This document shows positions 18,321 through 27,559 of a DNA stretch of 64,000 bases, piece after piece (position 1 is the first letter of the stretch; each line of letters begins with the position of its first letter). A program made the position numbers and the translations under genes. Under the pieces are notes generated by a model. That model had not been told where the DNA came from. It was given only the letters and a program-made list of their open reading frames with translations, and searched no databases. This DNA comes from an uncultured Acetatifactor sp. (GTDB lineage Bacteria; Bacillota; Clostridia; Lachnospirales; Lachnospiraceae), in the NCBI GenBank assembly GCA_910580225.1, contig CAJTXE010000010.1:1-64000 (forward strand), given 5' to 3'.

Positions 18321-18929
18321 TCATCCAACCGCAGCCGCAGCCGCAATACAGTAAGCCAAAATACACCACGGCTTTCCCAGCAGAATAATGGCTACAAATT
18401 TACCGGCTCTCATCTTTGTAATTCCGGTAAAATAGCAGAAATAATCATCCGGGAACAGCGGCAGCACCATACCCAGAAACAGGATCACCGTATAAAATCT
18501 GCTGTCAGCTGCCCACCTGGCCCATTTTTCATACTTTTCTCCGGGAAACATCCTGCCCACCAGGTCTCTTCCATACTTCCGCGCCAGCCAGAAGGCCAGG
18601 ATGGAGCCTGCAGAAATCCCGATATAGTTACACCAGAAACCGCCGGAAGCACCGAACATAAGCGCTCCTGCCACACAGCCCAGCAACCCCGGCAGTACCG
18701 GCAGCACCACCTGGGCTGCCTGAAACGCCGCCAGAAACAAAGGCGCTGCCAATCCGAAACCCGCCATATATTTCTGAAACGTATCCACCGTATCAAAGCA
18801 ACCGTCCAGATACGCTTTCACCAGGACTGCCGCAAATATGATACACAGACCTGTCAGCCCAAAAGCGGCCCCTTTCTTCCATTTTTCTGTCTGCTTTTCA
18901 ATTGCCGCCTGCCTTACAATTGTATCCAT
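18321..18929 (-). CDS. VTT-domain (TVP38/TMEM64, DedA-like) membrane protein
   Basis: The protein has 202 residues and about five hydrophobic segments. The central glycine-rich stretch VLPVLPGLLGCVAGALMFG followed by GFWCNYIGISAGSILAFWLARKYG is the signature of the VTT domain. LPLFPDDYFCYFTGITKM is the second re-entrant-like motif. Members act as lipid scramblases or transporters in the cytoplasmic membrane; the substrate of this one is unknown. GGAGAGAGACT precedes the ATG. It is a single gene with its own control region at 18992-19041. Confidence 0.85.
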   Translation of the reverse strand: MDTIVRQAAIEKQTEKWKKGAAFGLTGLCIIFAAVLVKAYLDGCFDTVDTFQKYMAGFGLAAPLFLAAFQAAQVVLPVLPGLLGCVAGALMFGASGGFWCNYIGISAGSILAFWLARKYGRDLVGRMFPGEKYEKWARWAADSRFYTVILFLGMVLPLFPDDYFCYFTGITKMRAGKFVAIILLGKPWCILAYCIAAAAAVG

Positions 18930-18991
18930 AGTCTCTCTCCATTCATCACAGAATCAATCAGGCTTTTACGCCGCTGTCATATTCTTCGTTT

Positions 18992-19041
18992 AGTATAACC
19001 CGGGGTTCTTAACAAATCGTCCTGATAATTCTTAACAAATC
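18992..19041 (-). promoter_or_regulatory. two 13-bp direct repeats next to the -10 box of the VTT gene
   Basis: TTCTTAACAAATC occurs twice exactly (19006-19018 and 19029-19041), 23 bases apart, about two turns of the helix. On the minus strand TATACT (18997-18992) follows, a possible -10 element without a good -35. This fits a regulated promoter bound by a dimeric regulator; the regulator is unknown. Confidence 0.45.
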
Positions 19042-19084
19042 CGAAATAAATCCGAAAAAACTATGATATTCAGAAAATGAACGG

Positions 19085-19125
19085 AAAATGCCGGGAAGAC
19101 CTGTCAAAACAGATACTTCCCGGCA
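19085..19125 (-). terminator. intrinsic terminator of RNase P RNA
   Basis: TGCCGGGAAG (19089-19098) pairs with CTTCCCGGCA (19116-19125). The minus-strand transcript ends in TTTT. It lies directly after the 3' end of rnpB. Confidence 0.85.
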
Positions 19126-19134
19126 CATGACCCA

Positions 19135-19531
19135 TGAGCAGGACGATAAGCCGGGTTATGTCGCGAATGATCATCTATCTAGCACATCCGTTGCCGGATG
19201 CATCCAGCGACCTACCTGAAAGCAGGCCGGGCCAGCCTGTCGCCTTCGTTCTGGTCTTGCTTCGGATGGGGTTTACATGGCTCCGCCCGTTACCGGACGG
19301 ACGGTAGTCTCTTACACTGCCTTTCCACCATTACAGGGTCCGCTTTCCGCCGCAGACACGGCATCTGCAGCACCCTGCTGTATATTTCTGTTGCACTGGC
19401 CTTGGAGTCACCTCCACCGGACGTTATCCGGCATCCCGCCCTGTGAAGCCCGGACTTTCCTCACCCGTATACAGCCCCCGAAACACAGTTCCGGATCACA
19501 GTTACGGCCGCGATCATTTATCCTACTCACT
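19135..19531 (-). ncRNA. rnpB: RNase P RNA, bacterial class A
   Basis: The minus strand shows the conserved core GAGGAAAGTCCGGGCTTCAC near the 5' side. It also has GGTAAGAGACTACCG-like (here AAGAGACTACCG) and AACCCCATCC...GAAGCAAGACC, GCCCGGCC, then GGTCGCTGGATGCATCC and the 3' portion ATAACCCGGCTTA. The ends pair as P1: GAGTAGGATAA near 19528 with TTATCGTCCTGCTC near 19135. This RNA is the catalytic subunit that removes 5' leaders from tRNA precursors. Promoter and terminator are both visible. Confidence 0.93.
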
Positions 19532-19537
19532 TTTCCC

Positions 19538-19566
19538 ATTATAATGGCAAAAAAGCAAAAATACAA
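19538..19566 (-). promoter_or_regulatory. promoter of rnpB
   Basis: On the minus strand, TTGTAT (19566-19561) and TATAAT (19543-19538) are 17 bases apart. The start of transcription would fall at about 19531, which matches the predicted 5' end of the RNA. Confidence 0.78.
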
Positions 19567-19588
19567 GGGTTTCGAAAAATTGTTTTGG

Positions 19589-19617
19589 TTGCATTTTCCC
19601 TCAAACTACGTTATCAT
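19589..19617 (+). promoter_or_regulatory. putative promoter of the serine dehydratase operon
   Basis: TTGCAT (19589-19594) and TATCAT (19612-19617) are spaced by 17 bases. It is divergent to the rnpB promoter and leaves a leader of about 150 bases before sdaAB, in which I recognise no riboswitch. Confidence 0.6.
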
Positions 19618-19774
19618 AAAAACAGGCGGATATTTCATGTAACCGTACACTCACGTCAACCAGATATACAGGAATTGTCTTGATATAGCCTGTGCAGTTT
19701 CCTGCAGATCAACGCATTCTTTTTTCCAGGATGCAGGGTTATCTCCGGACTTCCTGAAAAGAGGATCAATAACT

Positions 19775-20443
19775 ATGAATTCATTCGACATCATCGGCCC
19801 CATCATGGTAGGCCCATCCAGCTCCCACACCGCAGGAGCAGCGAAAATCGGAAACATCTCAAGAAAGCTCCTGGGCACCCCGGTACAAAATGCAGATATC
19901 TATTTCCACGGCTCTTTTCTTGCCACCGGCAAAGGACATGGAACAGACAGGGCATTGATCGCAGGTCTCCTGGGATTTCCCGTGGATGACTCCAGAATTG
20001 CGGACAGTTTTCAATATGCCGAAGATGCCGGTATGCAATACCGCATGTCCGGAATCGATTTGGGAGAAGTCCATCCCAATTCGGTAAAACTTATCTTAAC
20101 CGGGACAGACGGCAGAAAAATGGAGATTGTTGCCGCCTCCGTAGGCGGCGGTGCCATCCGGGTTACCGAAATCGACGGGCTGCCCGCCAATTTCTCCGGA
20201 GACTATCCTACTCTGGTAGTCAGCAACGTAGATCAGCCAGGACATGTAACCGAAATTACATCTATGCTGAGCCATAAGTCCATCAATATTGCCACCATGC
20301 AGCTGTACCGCTCCTCCAAGGGCGGAAATGCCGTCATTGTGCTGGAGTGTGACCAGGAGGTACCCGAGACGGCCATACGCTGGCTGGCCCATCTGGAAGG
20401 CATATTAAAAGTAACTTATCTGGGCCTGGCGGAAACTCCGTAA
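19775..20443 (+). CDS. sdaAB: L-serine dehydratase, iron-sulfur-dependent, beta subunit
   Basis: The protein has 222 residues. The N-terminal part has the hallmark FDIIGPIMVGPSSSHTAGA and FHGSFLATGKGHGTDRAL. The C-terminal part (about 148-220) is an ACT domain (PTLVVSNVDQPGHVTEITSML). Together with the alpha subunit it deaminates L-serine to pyruvate and ammonia in the cytoplasm. The subunits are split, as usual in Gram-positive anaerobes. AGAGGATC precedes the ATG; the alpha gene follows after 32 bases. Confidence 0.95.
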   Translation: MNSFDIIGPIMVGPSSSHTAGAAKIGNISRKLLGTPVQNADIYFHGSFLATGKGHGTDRALIAGLLGFPVDDSRIADSFQYAEDAGMQYRMSGIDLGEVHPNSVKLILTGTDGRKMEIVAASVGGGAIRVTEIDGLPANFSGDYPTLVVSNVDQPGHVTEITSMLSHKSINIATMQLYRSSKGGNAVIVLECDQEVPETAIRWLAHLEGILKVTYLGLAETP

Positions 20444-20475
20444 GCGCCTGAAAAATATCCAAATGGAGGAATCAT

Positions 20476-21345
20476 ATGTACCAATCGTTTCAGGAAATCA
20501 TCGAAATAGAAAAAAATACCGGCAAAAGCTTCTGGGAAATCGTCCGGGAGAACGACTGCAAAGAGATGGAGATCACACCGGAGGAGGCATTCCGGCGAAT
20601 GCAGAATATGTATGAGGCAATGGAAAACGCAGATATCTCCTATGACCCCACTCTCTCCTCCGCCAGCGGCCTGGTGGGAAAGGACGGAGGAAAACTTGCC
20701 TCCGCCCGTGAGGAAGGCACGCTTCTGTGCGGCTCCTTCCTGGGCCTGGTTATGGAAAAAGCCATCAAAATGGGTGAATCCAACGCCTGCATGAAACGTA
20801 TTGTAGCGGCTCCCACAGCCGGCTCCTGCGGTGTACTGCCTGCAGTCTTCCTCTCTCTGGAAGAAGAAAAACACTATCCCCGGGATGAAATGATAAAAGC
20901 ACTTTATGTCTGTGCAGGTATCGGCGGCATCATCGCACAGCGGGCTTCCGTGTCCGGCGCTGCAGGAGGATGTCAGGCCGAGATCGGCGCTGCCTCTGCC
21001 ATGGCTGCCGGAGGCGTGGCCTATTTATTGGGCGGAGACGGAGAAACAATTGCCCACGCGGCTGCCATGGCCATGAAGAATCTTCTGGGGCTTGCCTGCG
21101 ATCCAGTGGCAGGCCTGGTTGAGGTCCCCTGTGTAAAACGCAATGTCATCGGCGCCGTCAATGCCCTGACCTCCGCTGACCTGGCCAATGCCGGAATCCG
21201 CAGCAGGATTCCGCCGGATGAGGTGTTCGACGCCATGCGGAACGTAGGACGGATGCTGCCGGAAGATCTGAAGGAAACCGGCAAGGGCGGTCTCGCCGCA
21301 ACCCCCACCGGCATCGCCTTCCGGGATAATTTGAAAACTTTCTGA
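20476..21345 (+). CDS. sdaAA: L-serine dehydratase, iron-sulfur-dependent, alpha subunit
   Basis: The protein has 289 residues and carries the [4Fe-4S] cluster. Conserved cysteines occur in APTAGSCGVLPA, LACDPVAG and VEVPCVKRN. The cluster acts as a Lewis acid on the serine hydroxyl. The strong site GGAGG stands 8 bases before the ATG. It is the last gene of the operon; a hairpin terminator begins 20 bases after the stop. Serine breakdown supplies pyruvate, which can flow to acetyl-CoA and the butyrate pathway encoded nearby. Confidence 0.95.
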   Translation: MYQSFQEIIEIEKNTGKSFWEIVRENDCKEMEITPEEAFRRMQNMYEAMENADISYDPTLSSASGLVGKDGGKLASAREEGTLLCGSFLGLVMEKAIKMGESNACMKRIVAAPTAGSCGVLPAVFLSLEEEKHYPRDEMIKALYVCAGIGGIIAQRASVSGAAGGCQAEIGAASAMAAGGVAYLLGGDGETIAHAAAMAMKNLLGLACDPVAGLVEVPCVKRNVIGAVNALTSADLANAGIRSRIPPDEVFDAMRNVGRMLPEDLKETGKGGLAATPTGIAFRDNLKTF

Positions 21346-21364
21346 TTGCCTGAAGGAGTTCAAA

Positions 21365-21432
21365 GGACTGTGCCATTTTAAATCCGGAATACTGAATGGA
21401 TTCCGGATGAATTGGCACAGTCCCTGTTTTTT
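21365..21432 (+). terminator. intrinsic terminator between sdaAA and the carboxypeptidase gene
   Basis: GGACTGTGCCA (21365-21375) pairs with TGGCACAGTCC (21413-21423), with an inner ATCCGGA/TCCGGAT stem, and a run of six T follows at 21427-21432. The converging carboxypeptidase gene ends at 21521, so this may serve both strands. Confidence 0.82.
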
Positions 21433-21520
21433 CTCACTGACAGAGCGGCTTCCTCTCTCCGCCGGACCTTCCCCGACACCCGCCGACTCTGCCGCTCTCA
21501 TTCACTTCCTCCCGCAGACT

Positions 21521-22837
21521 CTACTCTGGTATAAAATTCTGGTACAATGCCACCTGATCGGCAATACAGTTCCCACTGCTGGTAGAATTTGCCGTAACGC
21601 AGAGATACTCTCTGCCGTTATTCCCAACGGCCAGACTGGCGGCACAGCTGCCGGACTGATCCACGAAACCGGTTTTACCGCAAAGCACTTCTCCATGGGT
21701 ATCCTTATCTTCGATCCTGCGCAGAAACCAGTTGGAGATCACCAGTCCTTCCGGATGCTCTTCCGTAGCCGTAGTAACATAAGTGCGGGCTGACAAAATC
21801 TCCCTGCAAAATGCATTGTCTGCCGCCGCTTTCAGTATCACAGCCATGTCATAAGCTGTGGTATAGTGTGCTTCATCATACAGCCCCACACAATTGGTAA
21901 AGTGAGTGTTTTCCGCCAATCCAAGTTCTGCCACCTTCTCATTCATCAGCTCTACAAAAGCTTCCTGAGAACCTGCCACATAATTGGCAAGCGCCAGGGA
22001 AGAGTCGGCCCCTGAAGGCAGAATGGTTCCATAAAGCAAATCCTTTACCGGTACGACTTCATCCAGTTCATATCCGGTAACGCTGCATTCGTTTACAAAA
22101 CAGTAGTCAGTAATCTCTATGGTAATCTGTACTGTAGCCTCCAGATCCTCCTCTGTCAGGTGCTCTGCTGCTACAAGCAGAGTCAGGATCTTGGTCATGG
22201 ACGCCGGATTCATACGTTCATGGGCCCCTTTCTGCGCCAGTACGATACCGTCTTCCACATCAATCAGCACACCATACTGACTGATAATCGTCTCATCAAA
22301 CCCCATCGTATTTTCGCTGTCATGGGCCTCAAAAAAGGGAGTTTTTCCTGCCAGTACAGCAGAAGTCAAATCACCTTCACCGCCGGCTATCTCCGCCGGC
22401 CCGCTTATGGGAATTGTCTCTGTCCCTTCGGAGAAAACAGGGGAGTCCATTCGGTTGCCCTTTCGCCCCCTTGATACCGCAATGCTGCCTTCTCCGCTCT
22501 CTGCCCCAAAATCTGATACTGTTCCGGAATTGCCTTTATCCTGTCTTCCGGCCTCTCCCGGATCACCTGTATTCCCTCCTGCCCCATGCGGCTCATCCGA
22601 TACGATATCCTGTATTGTTACGCCCTGTGGTCCGTCCAACCCGCCTTCCTGATTCTCTCCGTTCCCTCCTTTGGGTGAAAACACTGCCGGGCCGAGCCAA
22701 ATACCAACCGCCGCCAGTACCGCCAGAGAGACCGCCGGTATCCCCCATGTCTGCAGCAATTCTGCTTTCCGCTTCTCCTTCTTCATTTCTTCGATCCGTT
22801 TTTTCCGACGAATCTGACGTTCTTCTTCCGTCTCCAT
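21521..22837 (-). CDS. D-alanyl-D-alanine carboxypeptidase, peptidase family S11
   Basis: The protein has 438 residues. A charged N-terminus is followed by a membrane anchor (VSLAVLAAVGIWLGPAVF) and a Gly/Glu-rich linker to about residue 165. The penicillin-binding domain has the three active-site motifs: S213-M-T-K216 in PASMTKILT, SGAD near 275 in the place of the usual SxN, and K388-T-G in LCGKTGFVD. It trims the terminal D-Ala from peptidoglycan stem peptides outside the membrane. The usual C-terminal beta-sandwich domain of DacA is absent, so this resembles the shorter DacF/VanY-like forms found in many Clostridia. Confidence 0.9.
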   Translation of the reverse strand: METEEERQIRRKKRIEEMKKEKRKAELLQTWGIPAVSLAVLAAVGIWLGPAVFSPKGGNGENQEGGLDGPQGVTIQDIVSDEPHGAGGNTGDPGEAGRQDKGNSGTVSDFGAESGEGSIAVSRGRKGNRMDSPVFSEGTETIPISGPAEIAGGEGDLTSAVLAGKTPFFEAHDSENTMGFDETIISQYGVLIDVEDGIVLAQKGAHERMNPASMTKILTLLVAAEHLTEEDLEATVQITIEITDYCFVNECSVTGYELDEVVPVKDLLYGTILPSGADSSLALANYVAGSQEAFVELMNEKVAELGLAENTHFTNCVGLYDEAHYTTAYDMAVILKAAADNAFCREILSARTYVTTATEEHPEGLVISNWFLRRIEDKDTHGEVLCGKTGFVDQSGSCAASLAVGNNGREYLCVTANSTSSGNCIADQVALYQNFIPE

Positions 22838-23058
22838 CTATGTTATCATTTCCCTTCTTGTCCAATTCTGCAAAAAAATGCCTGCTAATTTGTGTCTGAT
22901 TTCTTCCATCCAATTCTGCTGTCCCAGGCAGCAAACGATAGACCTTTACATAGTATACTGATACTTAGCCCTCTTTATTCACTGATAAATTCTCTGTACT
23001 GCAGCCCTGGGATGTCTGCAGAAGCAAGAATCTGCATGTTCCCAATTCGACGGGACAT

Positions 23059-23730
23059 TCAGCCCATTCCGCCCATGGTCTCAAAACCAACTGCCCTCTT
23101 CTCAAACTGCTCATAGAAATCCGCTTCCGTCTCATAAATCTCCATATAAAAAATCTGCAGCATCGCCAGATTCAGCTGTTTCGCCTGCTCACTGTCCTCC
23201 TGTCCTGCCACAATTTCCTCCATGCGGTTCAGCAGTCCATGCCATCTGCACAGAAAGTCATGATTTCTGTTCTGGTCCGGCGTGTCAATCCATTTCGCCA
23301 CCTTCACTTTGGAGCGGTTGGGAGCCGGACATTCCCTGATCTGCAGAAAATACCGGAAATCATTGTCTTCATAATACCGTCCAAGGGGAAACAGTCTGCA
23401 GATACCCGGACGGACATTATGTATGCTGCATCGTCCCTCTTTGTTCAGAAAAACGCATCTTTCCGCTCTGCCCGCCATCTTCAGATTGGGCAGAATCACT
23501 CCGTCCACCACATTCAGCTCTGCCGCTCCCTCTGACAGCAGCTGAGGCAGTCCCTTTCCAATCCCCTGCTGCAGGCGATATACATCCCAGGGATCCAGTA
23601 TCACCGAGTTGCCCATCCCCGTACAGCACTTGAAACACCCCCTGCAGCCATGACAATCGGCCTTTACCATATCATTGCTCCTGTAGAGCCGTCCGTCAGA
23701 AATCTCCGCAAGCGAAACATTTCGTTTCAT
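23059..23730 (-). CDS. YkgJ-family cysteine cluster protein
   Basis: The ATG at 23730 follows AGGTGGGAG, while the frame is open further to 23988 without a plausible protein. The 223 residues include the cysteine pattern CHGCRGCFKCCTGMG (about residues 25-39), CVFLNKEGRCSIHNVRPGICRLFPLG and a later C in IRECPAP. This is the zinc- or iron-sulfur-binding layout of the YkgJ/UPF0153 family. The function of the family is not settled. It stands alone between the carboxypeptidase gene and the terminator of the butyrate operon. Confidence 0.85.
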   Translation of the reverse strand: MKRNVSLAEISDGRLYRSNDMVKADCHGCRGCFKCCTGMGNSVILDPWDVYRLQQGIGKGLPQLLSEGAAELNVVDGVILPNLKMAGRAERCVFLNKEGRCSIHNVRPGICRLFPLGRYYEDNDFRYFLQIRECPAPNRSKVKVAKWIDTPDQNRNHDFLCRWHGLLNRMEEIVAGQEDSEQAKQLNLAMLQIFYMEIYETEADFYEQFEKRAVGFETMGGMG

Positions 23731-23903
23731 TTTACTCCCACCTCTGTCCTGTTTTCCGGCACCCCGCTGTTTTGTTCCTCCGGAAAAGATACTCATTGAA
23801 TCTGCCTGTATCCTGCAGCAAATCATTCTCCGGCAAGAAACCTCTACCATTGTACAAGAAACCTCTCCAAATGACAACAAACAAGATGTATCAATTTTGT
23901 AAA

Positions 23904-23955
23904 AATAAAAACTCCCACAAATCTCACAAATTATTTTGTTTGATCCATGGGAGTT
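23904..23955 (-). terminator. terminator of the butyrate operon
   Basis: AACTCCCA (23910-23917) and TGGGAGTT (23948-23955) pair, and the minus-strand transcript runs into TTTTTATTTTT. It lies about 80 bases after the etfA stop. Confidence 0.75.
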
Positions 23956-24037
23956 CTCCCCAACAGATTTTGTATATTCATACCTCATCTGCTGCTCATA
24001 TTCTATAAACCATCTATTTTTATTCGTTCAATCGTAT

Positions 24038-25084
24038 TCAGTTCTTGGCAGCCATCTCTGCGCGAAGCTTCTCTGTCAGAGCAGGAACAATCTTGTTCAG
24101 ATCACCAACCAGACCAAAGTCAGCCACATCAAAAATAGGAGCCGTATCATCCTTGTTGATAGCGATGATAATATCGGATTCTTCCATACCTGCCAGATGC
24201 TGAATGGCACCGGAAATACCAATGGCAAAATAGACATTGGGCCGAACGGTTTTACCGGTCTGTCCCACCTGCAGATCCTTTGGCTTCCAGCCTGCATCCA
24301 CTACCGCACGGGAACAGCTTACGGTACCGCCGATAACCTCCGCCAGCTCCTCCAGCATCTTGAAGTTTTCAGCATTGCCCATTCCGCGGCCGCCGGATAC
24401 CAGGATCTTTGCATCCATAATGTCAACGGTCTCGGACACTGCCTTAACCACTTCCAAAATCTCCACATAATTCTGGTTGGGAGTAAATCCGGGATTAAAC
24501 TCAATCACATTGGCCTTCACCCCTGCCTGTCTCTCCTTCTTCTGCATAACGCCGGGACGAACAGTAGCCATCTGGGGGCGGAAATCAGGGCAGGCAATGG
24601 TAGCGATGGTATTGCCGCCGAAAGCCGGACGAGTCATCAGCAGCTGATTGTGCTTCTGCTCCTTGCCGGGAACAGGATTCAGCGGGAAATCGCCGATATC
24701 CAGCTGAGTACAGTCTGCCGTCAGACCTGTATGAATCCTTGCTGAGACACGAGGTCCCAGGTCACGTCCGATAGCAGTAGCGCCTACCAGAAAGATCTCC
24801 GGCTTGTACTCGTTGATCACGGATGCCAGTGCATGAGCATACGGCTCGGTCCTGTATTCCTTCAGTTCCGGATCATCCACTACGATAACCTTGTCTGCAC
24901 CATACTCGGCAAGTTCGTCAGCCAGTCCCTTTACATCACTTCCTACCAATACAGCAGTCACCTCGGTGCCAAGATCCGCTGCCAGATCCTTGCCCTTGCC
25001 GATCAATTCAAAAGCAATGCTGTTGACGATATTGTCCACCTGCTGCGCGAAGACATATACGCCCTTATATTCTTCTAAATTCAT
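24038..25084 (-). CDS. etfA: electron transfer flavoprotein, alpha subunit
   Basis: The protein has 348 residues. The N-terminal adenine-nucleotide-like domain is followed by the FAD-binding C-terminal domain with KILVSGGRGMGNAENF, SRAVVDAGWKP, VGQTGKTVRPNVYFAIGISGAIQHLAGM and INKDDTAPIFDVADFGLVGD. With EtfB and Bcd it forms the Bcd-Etf complex. In anaerobes that complex couples crotonyl-CoA reduction by NADH to ferredoxin reduction through electron bifurcation. It is the last gene of the butyrate operon; 106 bases containing a partial hairpin separate it from etfB. Confidence 0.96.
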   Translation of the reverse strand: MNLEEYKGVYVFAQQVDNIVNSIAFELIGKGKDLAADLGTEVTAVLVGSDVKGLADELAEYGADKVIVVDDPELKEYRTEPYAHALASVINEYKPEIFLVGATAIGRDLGPRVSARIHTGLTADCTQLDIGDFPLNPVPGKEQKHNQLLMTRPAFGGNTIATIACPDFRPQMATVRPGVMQKKERQAGVKANVIEFNPGFTPNQNYVEILEVVKAVSETVDIMDAKILVSGGRGMGNAENFKMLEELAEVIGGTVSCSRAVVDAGWKPKDLQVGQTGKTVRPNVYFAIGISGAIQHLAGMEESDIIIAINKDDTAPIFDVADFGLVGDLNKIVPALTEKLRAEMAAKN

Positions 25085-25190
25085 TGTTTTTCCTCCTAAT
25101 TAAAGTCGCTGCGCGACGGCACTAAAGGATGAAGTCTCTCCTGCGCCTTCGATACTTCATCTTCCGACGCTGCTGATTTTCTATCCATGA

Positions 25191-25973
25191 TTAAATCACA
25201 TGCTTCACTTTCAGCTTGTCAACAATGTAGTCAACGGCTTCTGCAGGGTCCAGGGTAACCTTCTCGCCGGCACCCTTCCTTACCTTATCGGAAGCTTTTG
25301 CAATCTGGGTAGGTGAACCCTTCAGACCCAGGTTGGAATCTTCCACATCCTTCAGATCTGCTCTGCCCCATACGGTGATCTCTGCCTTGCAGGCGTCGAA
25401 GATTCCGCCGGGAGTCATATATCTGGGCTCATTGAGCTCTGCCAGCGCAGTGATCAGGCAGGGCATCTTTGCTTTCAGCACATGATACCTGTCGTCATAC
25501 TGGCGCTCTACGATAACGCTGTCGCCCTCGATCTTTAAATTCTGTGCATAGGAAATGACCGGAATATTCAAATGCTCGGAAATCTGGGGGCCTACCTGTG
25601 CAGTATCGCCGTCGATTGCCTGACGTCCGGTAATGATCAGATCATACTCCATATTGCGCAGCGCGCCTGCCAGTGTCTGAGAAGTGGCCCAGGTATCTGC
25701 ACCGCCCAGCACTCTGTCCGTTACCAGAACGCCCTTATCTGCGCCCATGGCCATTGCCTCCCGAAGCACATCCTCTGCCTTGGGAAGACCCATGGTCAGA
25801 ACCGTTACTTCCGCACCGTACTGATCCTTCAGGCGAAGTGCCGCCTCCAGGCCTGCCTTGTCGTCAGGGTTCATAATGGTCATCATCGCAGCTCTGTCCA
25901 GCGTACCGTCGGGATTGAACTTTACGCCGCCCTTGGTATCGGGAACCTGCTTAATACAAACAACAACTTTCAT
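25191..25973 (-). CDS. etfB: electron transfer flavoprotein, beta subunit
   Basis: The protein has 260 residues and begins MKVVVCIKQVPDTKGGVKF, typical of EtfB from Bcd-Etf systems. The ETF signature region contains VTDRVLGGADTWATSQTLA and IITGRQAIDGDTAQVGPQI. In bifurcating complexes this subunit holds the FAD that accepts hydride from NADH. It lies between bcd and etfA and is encoded on the same transcript. Confidence 0.96.
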   Translation of the reverse strand: MKVVVCIKQVPDTKGGVKFNPDGTLDRAAMMTIMNPDDKAGLEAALRLKDQYGAEVTVLTMGLPKAEDVLREAMAMGADKGVLVTDRVLGGADTWATSQTLAGALRNMEYDLIITGRQAIDGDTAQVGPQISEHLNIPVISYAQNLKIEGDSVIVERQYDDRYHVLKAKMPCLITALAELNEPRYMTPGGIFDACKAEITVWGRADLKDVEDSNLGLKGSPTQIAKASDKVRKGAGEKVTLDPAEAVDYIVDKLKVKHVI

Positions 25974-26122
25974 TGTATTTTCACTCCTTATTTTCTATTT
26001 TCATGTGAATTCATTGCTTTTTACAATTTCATGCTGCCGAAGGCTCTACTGGAAAAACACCGCCTGACAATTGTTCTGCCAGAGAAAACTTTTCTCCTCC
26101 GGAACATGAATCGTCAGCAATA

Positions 26123-27274
26123 CTACTTCAACAATGCAGCACTGATAACCATGCGCTGTACTTCGCTGGTGCCCTCATAAATCTCGGTAATCTTGGCATC
26201 GCGCATCATGCGCTCCACATCGTACTCTCTTGTGTAGCCGTAGCCGCCATGAAGCTGAACTGCCTTAGTGGTCACTTCCATGGCAACTTCTGCCGCGTAA
26301 AGTTTTGCCTGCGCAGCCTCGAAACCGTAATCCTTCTGAGTCGCCTTAGCCATGGCAGCCTTGTAAACCAGAAGCTGTGCAGCCTGTATCTTGGTAGCCA
26401 TGTCTGCCAGCTGGAACTGGGTATTCTGCAGCGCTGCGATTGGCTTGCCGAACTGCTTTCTCTCCTTGGTATATGCAATGGTTCTCTCCAGAGCACCCTC
26501 TGCAATGCCAAGAGCCTGTGCAGCGATACCGATACGTCCGCCGTCCAGAGTATGCATGGCAATCTTGAAGCCCTGTCCCAGTTTGCCCAGCATATTCTCC
26601 TTGGGAACGCGGCAGTCCGTGAAGATCAGCTCGTATGTAGAAGATCCGCGGATACCCATCTTCTTCTCCTTGGTTCCGAAGGTAAATCCGGGAGTTCCCT
26701 TTTCCACAATAAAGGAGGTGATCTCTTTGATCTTTCTGCCTCTCTTCTCAATCACGCCGGTCACTGCAAAAATGACATATACGTCAGCTTCCTTACCGTT
26801 GGTAATGAAGATTTTGGAGCCATTGATGATGTAGTCGTCTCCATCTGCCACAGCCTTGGTCTGCTGTCCCTGAGCATCCGTACCGGCGCCGGGCTCCGTG
26901 AGACCGAAAGCTCCCAGTTTCTCACCCTTTGCAAGCGGTACCAGATATTTCTGCTTCTGCTCTTCCGTACCAAAGGTCATAATCGGGTCACAGCACAGGG
27001 AAGTATGCGCGGATACGATAACACCTGTGGTACCGCAGACCTTGGAAAGCTCTTCCACACACATGGCGTAAGTCAGAGGATCACAGCCCTGTCCGCCGTA
27101 CTCCTTGGGAACCGGAATGCCCAGGAAGCCGTTCTTTGCCATCTTCTCCACTGTTCCTCTGGGGAATTCCTCTGTCTCATCCACCTCCTGTGCCAGAGGC
27201 TTTACTTCGTTTTCGGCAAACTCCCTGAACAGGGTGCGTGCCATTTCATGTTCTTTTCGTAACATAAAATCCAT
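26123..27274 (-). CDS. bcd: butyryl-CoA dehydrogenase (short-chain acyl-CoA dehydrogenase)
   Basis: The ATG at 27274 has GGAGG ten bases upstream; an ATG three codons earlier sits too close to that site. The protein has 383 residues. It shows the acyl-CoA dehydrogenase signatures GAFGLTEPGAGTDAQGQQT and QLHGGYGYTREYDVERMMRDAK. The catalytic base is the Glu in ITEIYEGTSEVQR. It reduces crotonyl-CoA to butyryl-CoA with electrons from EtfAB. The 285-base gap before it contains a stem GCAGACAG/CTGTCTGC just ahead of the ribosome binding site, possibly a processing or stability element. Confidence 0.96.
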   Translation of the reverse strand: MDFMLRKEHEMARTLFREFAENEVKPLAQEVDETEEFPRGTVEKMAKNGFLGIPVPKEYGGQGCDPLTYAMCVEELSKVCGTTGVIVSAHTSLCCDPIMTFGTEEQKQKYLVPLAKGEKLGAFGLTEPGAGTDAQGQQTKAVADGDDYIINGSKIFITNGKEADVYVIFAVTGVIEKRGRKIKEITSFIVEKGTPGFTFGTKEKKMGIRGSSTYELIFTDCRVPKENMLGKLGQGFKIAMHTLDGGRIGIAAQALGIAEGALERTIAYTKERKQFGKPIAALQNTQFQLADMATKIQAAQLLVYKAAMAKATQKDYGFEAAQAKLYAAEVAMEVTTKAVQLHGGYGYTREYDVERMMRDAKITEIYEGTSEVQRMVISAALLK

Positions 27275-27559
27275 GATTACCATTCCTCCATCTATCTTTG
27301 TCTAAGTCCGGCAGACAGACCATTCCTGTCTGCTGCTGCTTTATTCTTTTCTCTGTCCTGCCGAAAAGCCCCTGGAAAGATACTTTCTGACAACAACAAA
27401 AAAATCACAACACACGGAACCACCGCACTTTTTCATACAGTGATTCCGTATTTTCTGAACCTAACTGCCGCAGTCACATCCTACCTGGCAGTCACACCCG
27501 AAATAACGCTTGAAAACGCCAGGTTTCCGCAGGGCTTTGGCCAAGCTCTCTGACTACAT

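Noticed and set aside
19198..19642. open frames on the plus strand across the RNase P RNA
   Set aside because: They are antisense to a clear structured RNA and have no coding signals.
23731..23988. N-terminal extension of the YkgJ-like gene
   Set aside because: Open frame only; it overlaps the operon terminator and lacks a ribosome binding site, while AGGTGGGAG precedes the ATG at 23730.
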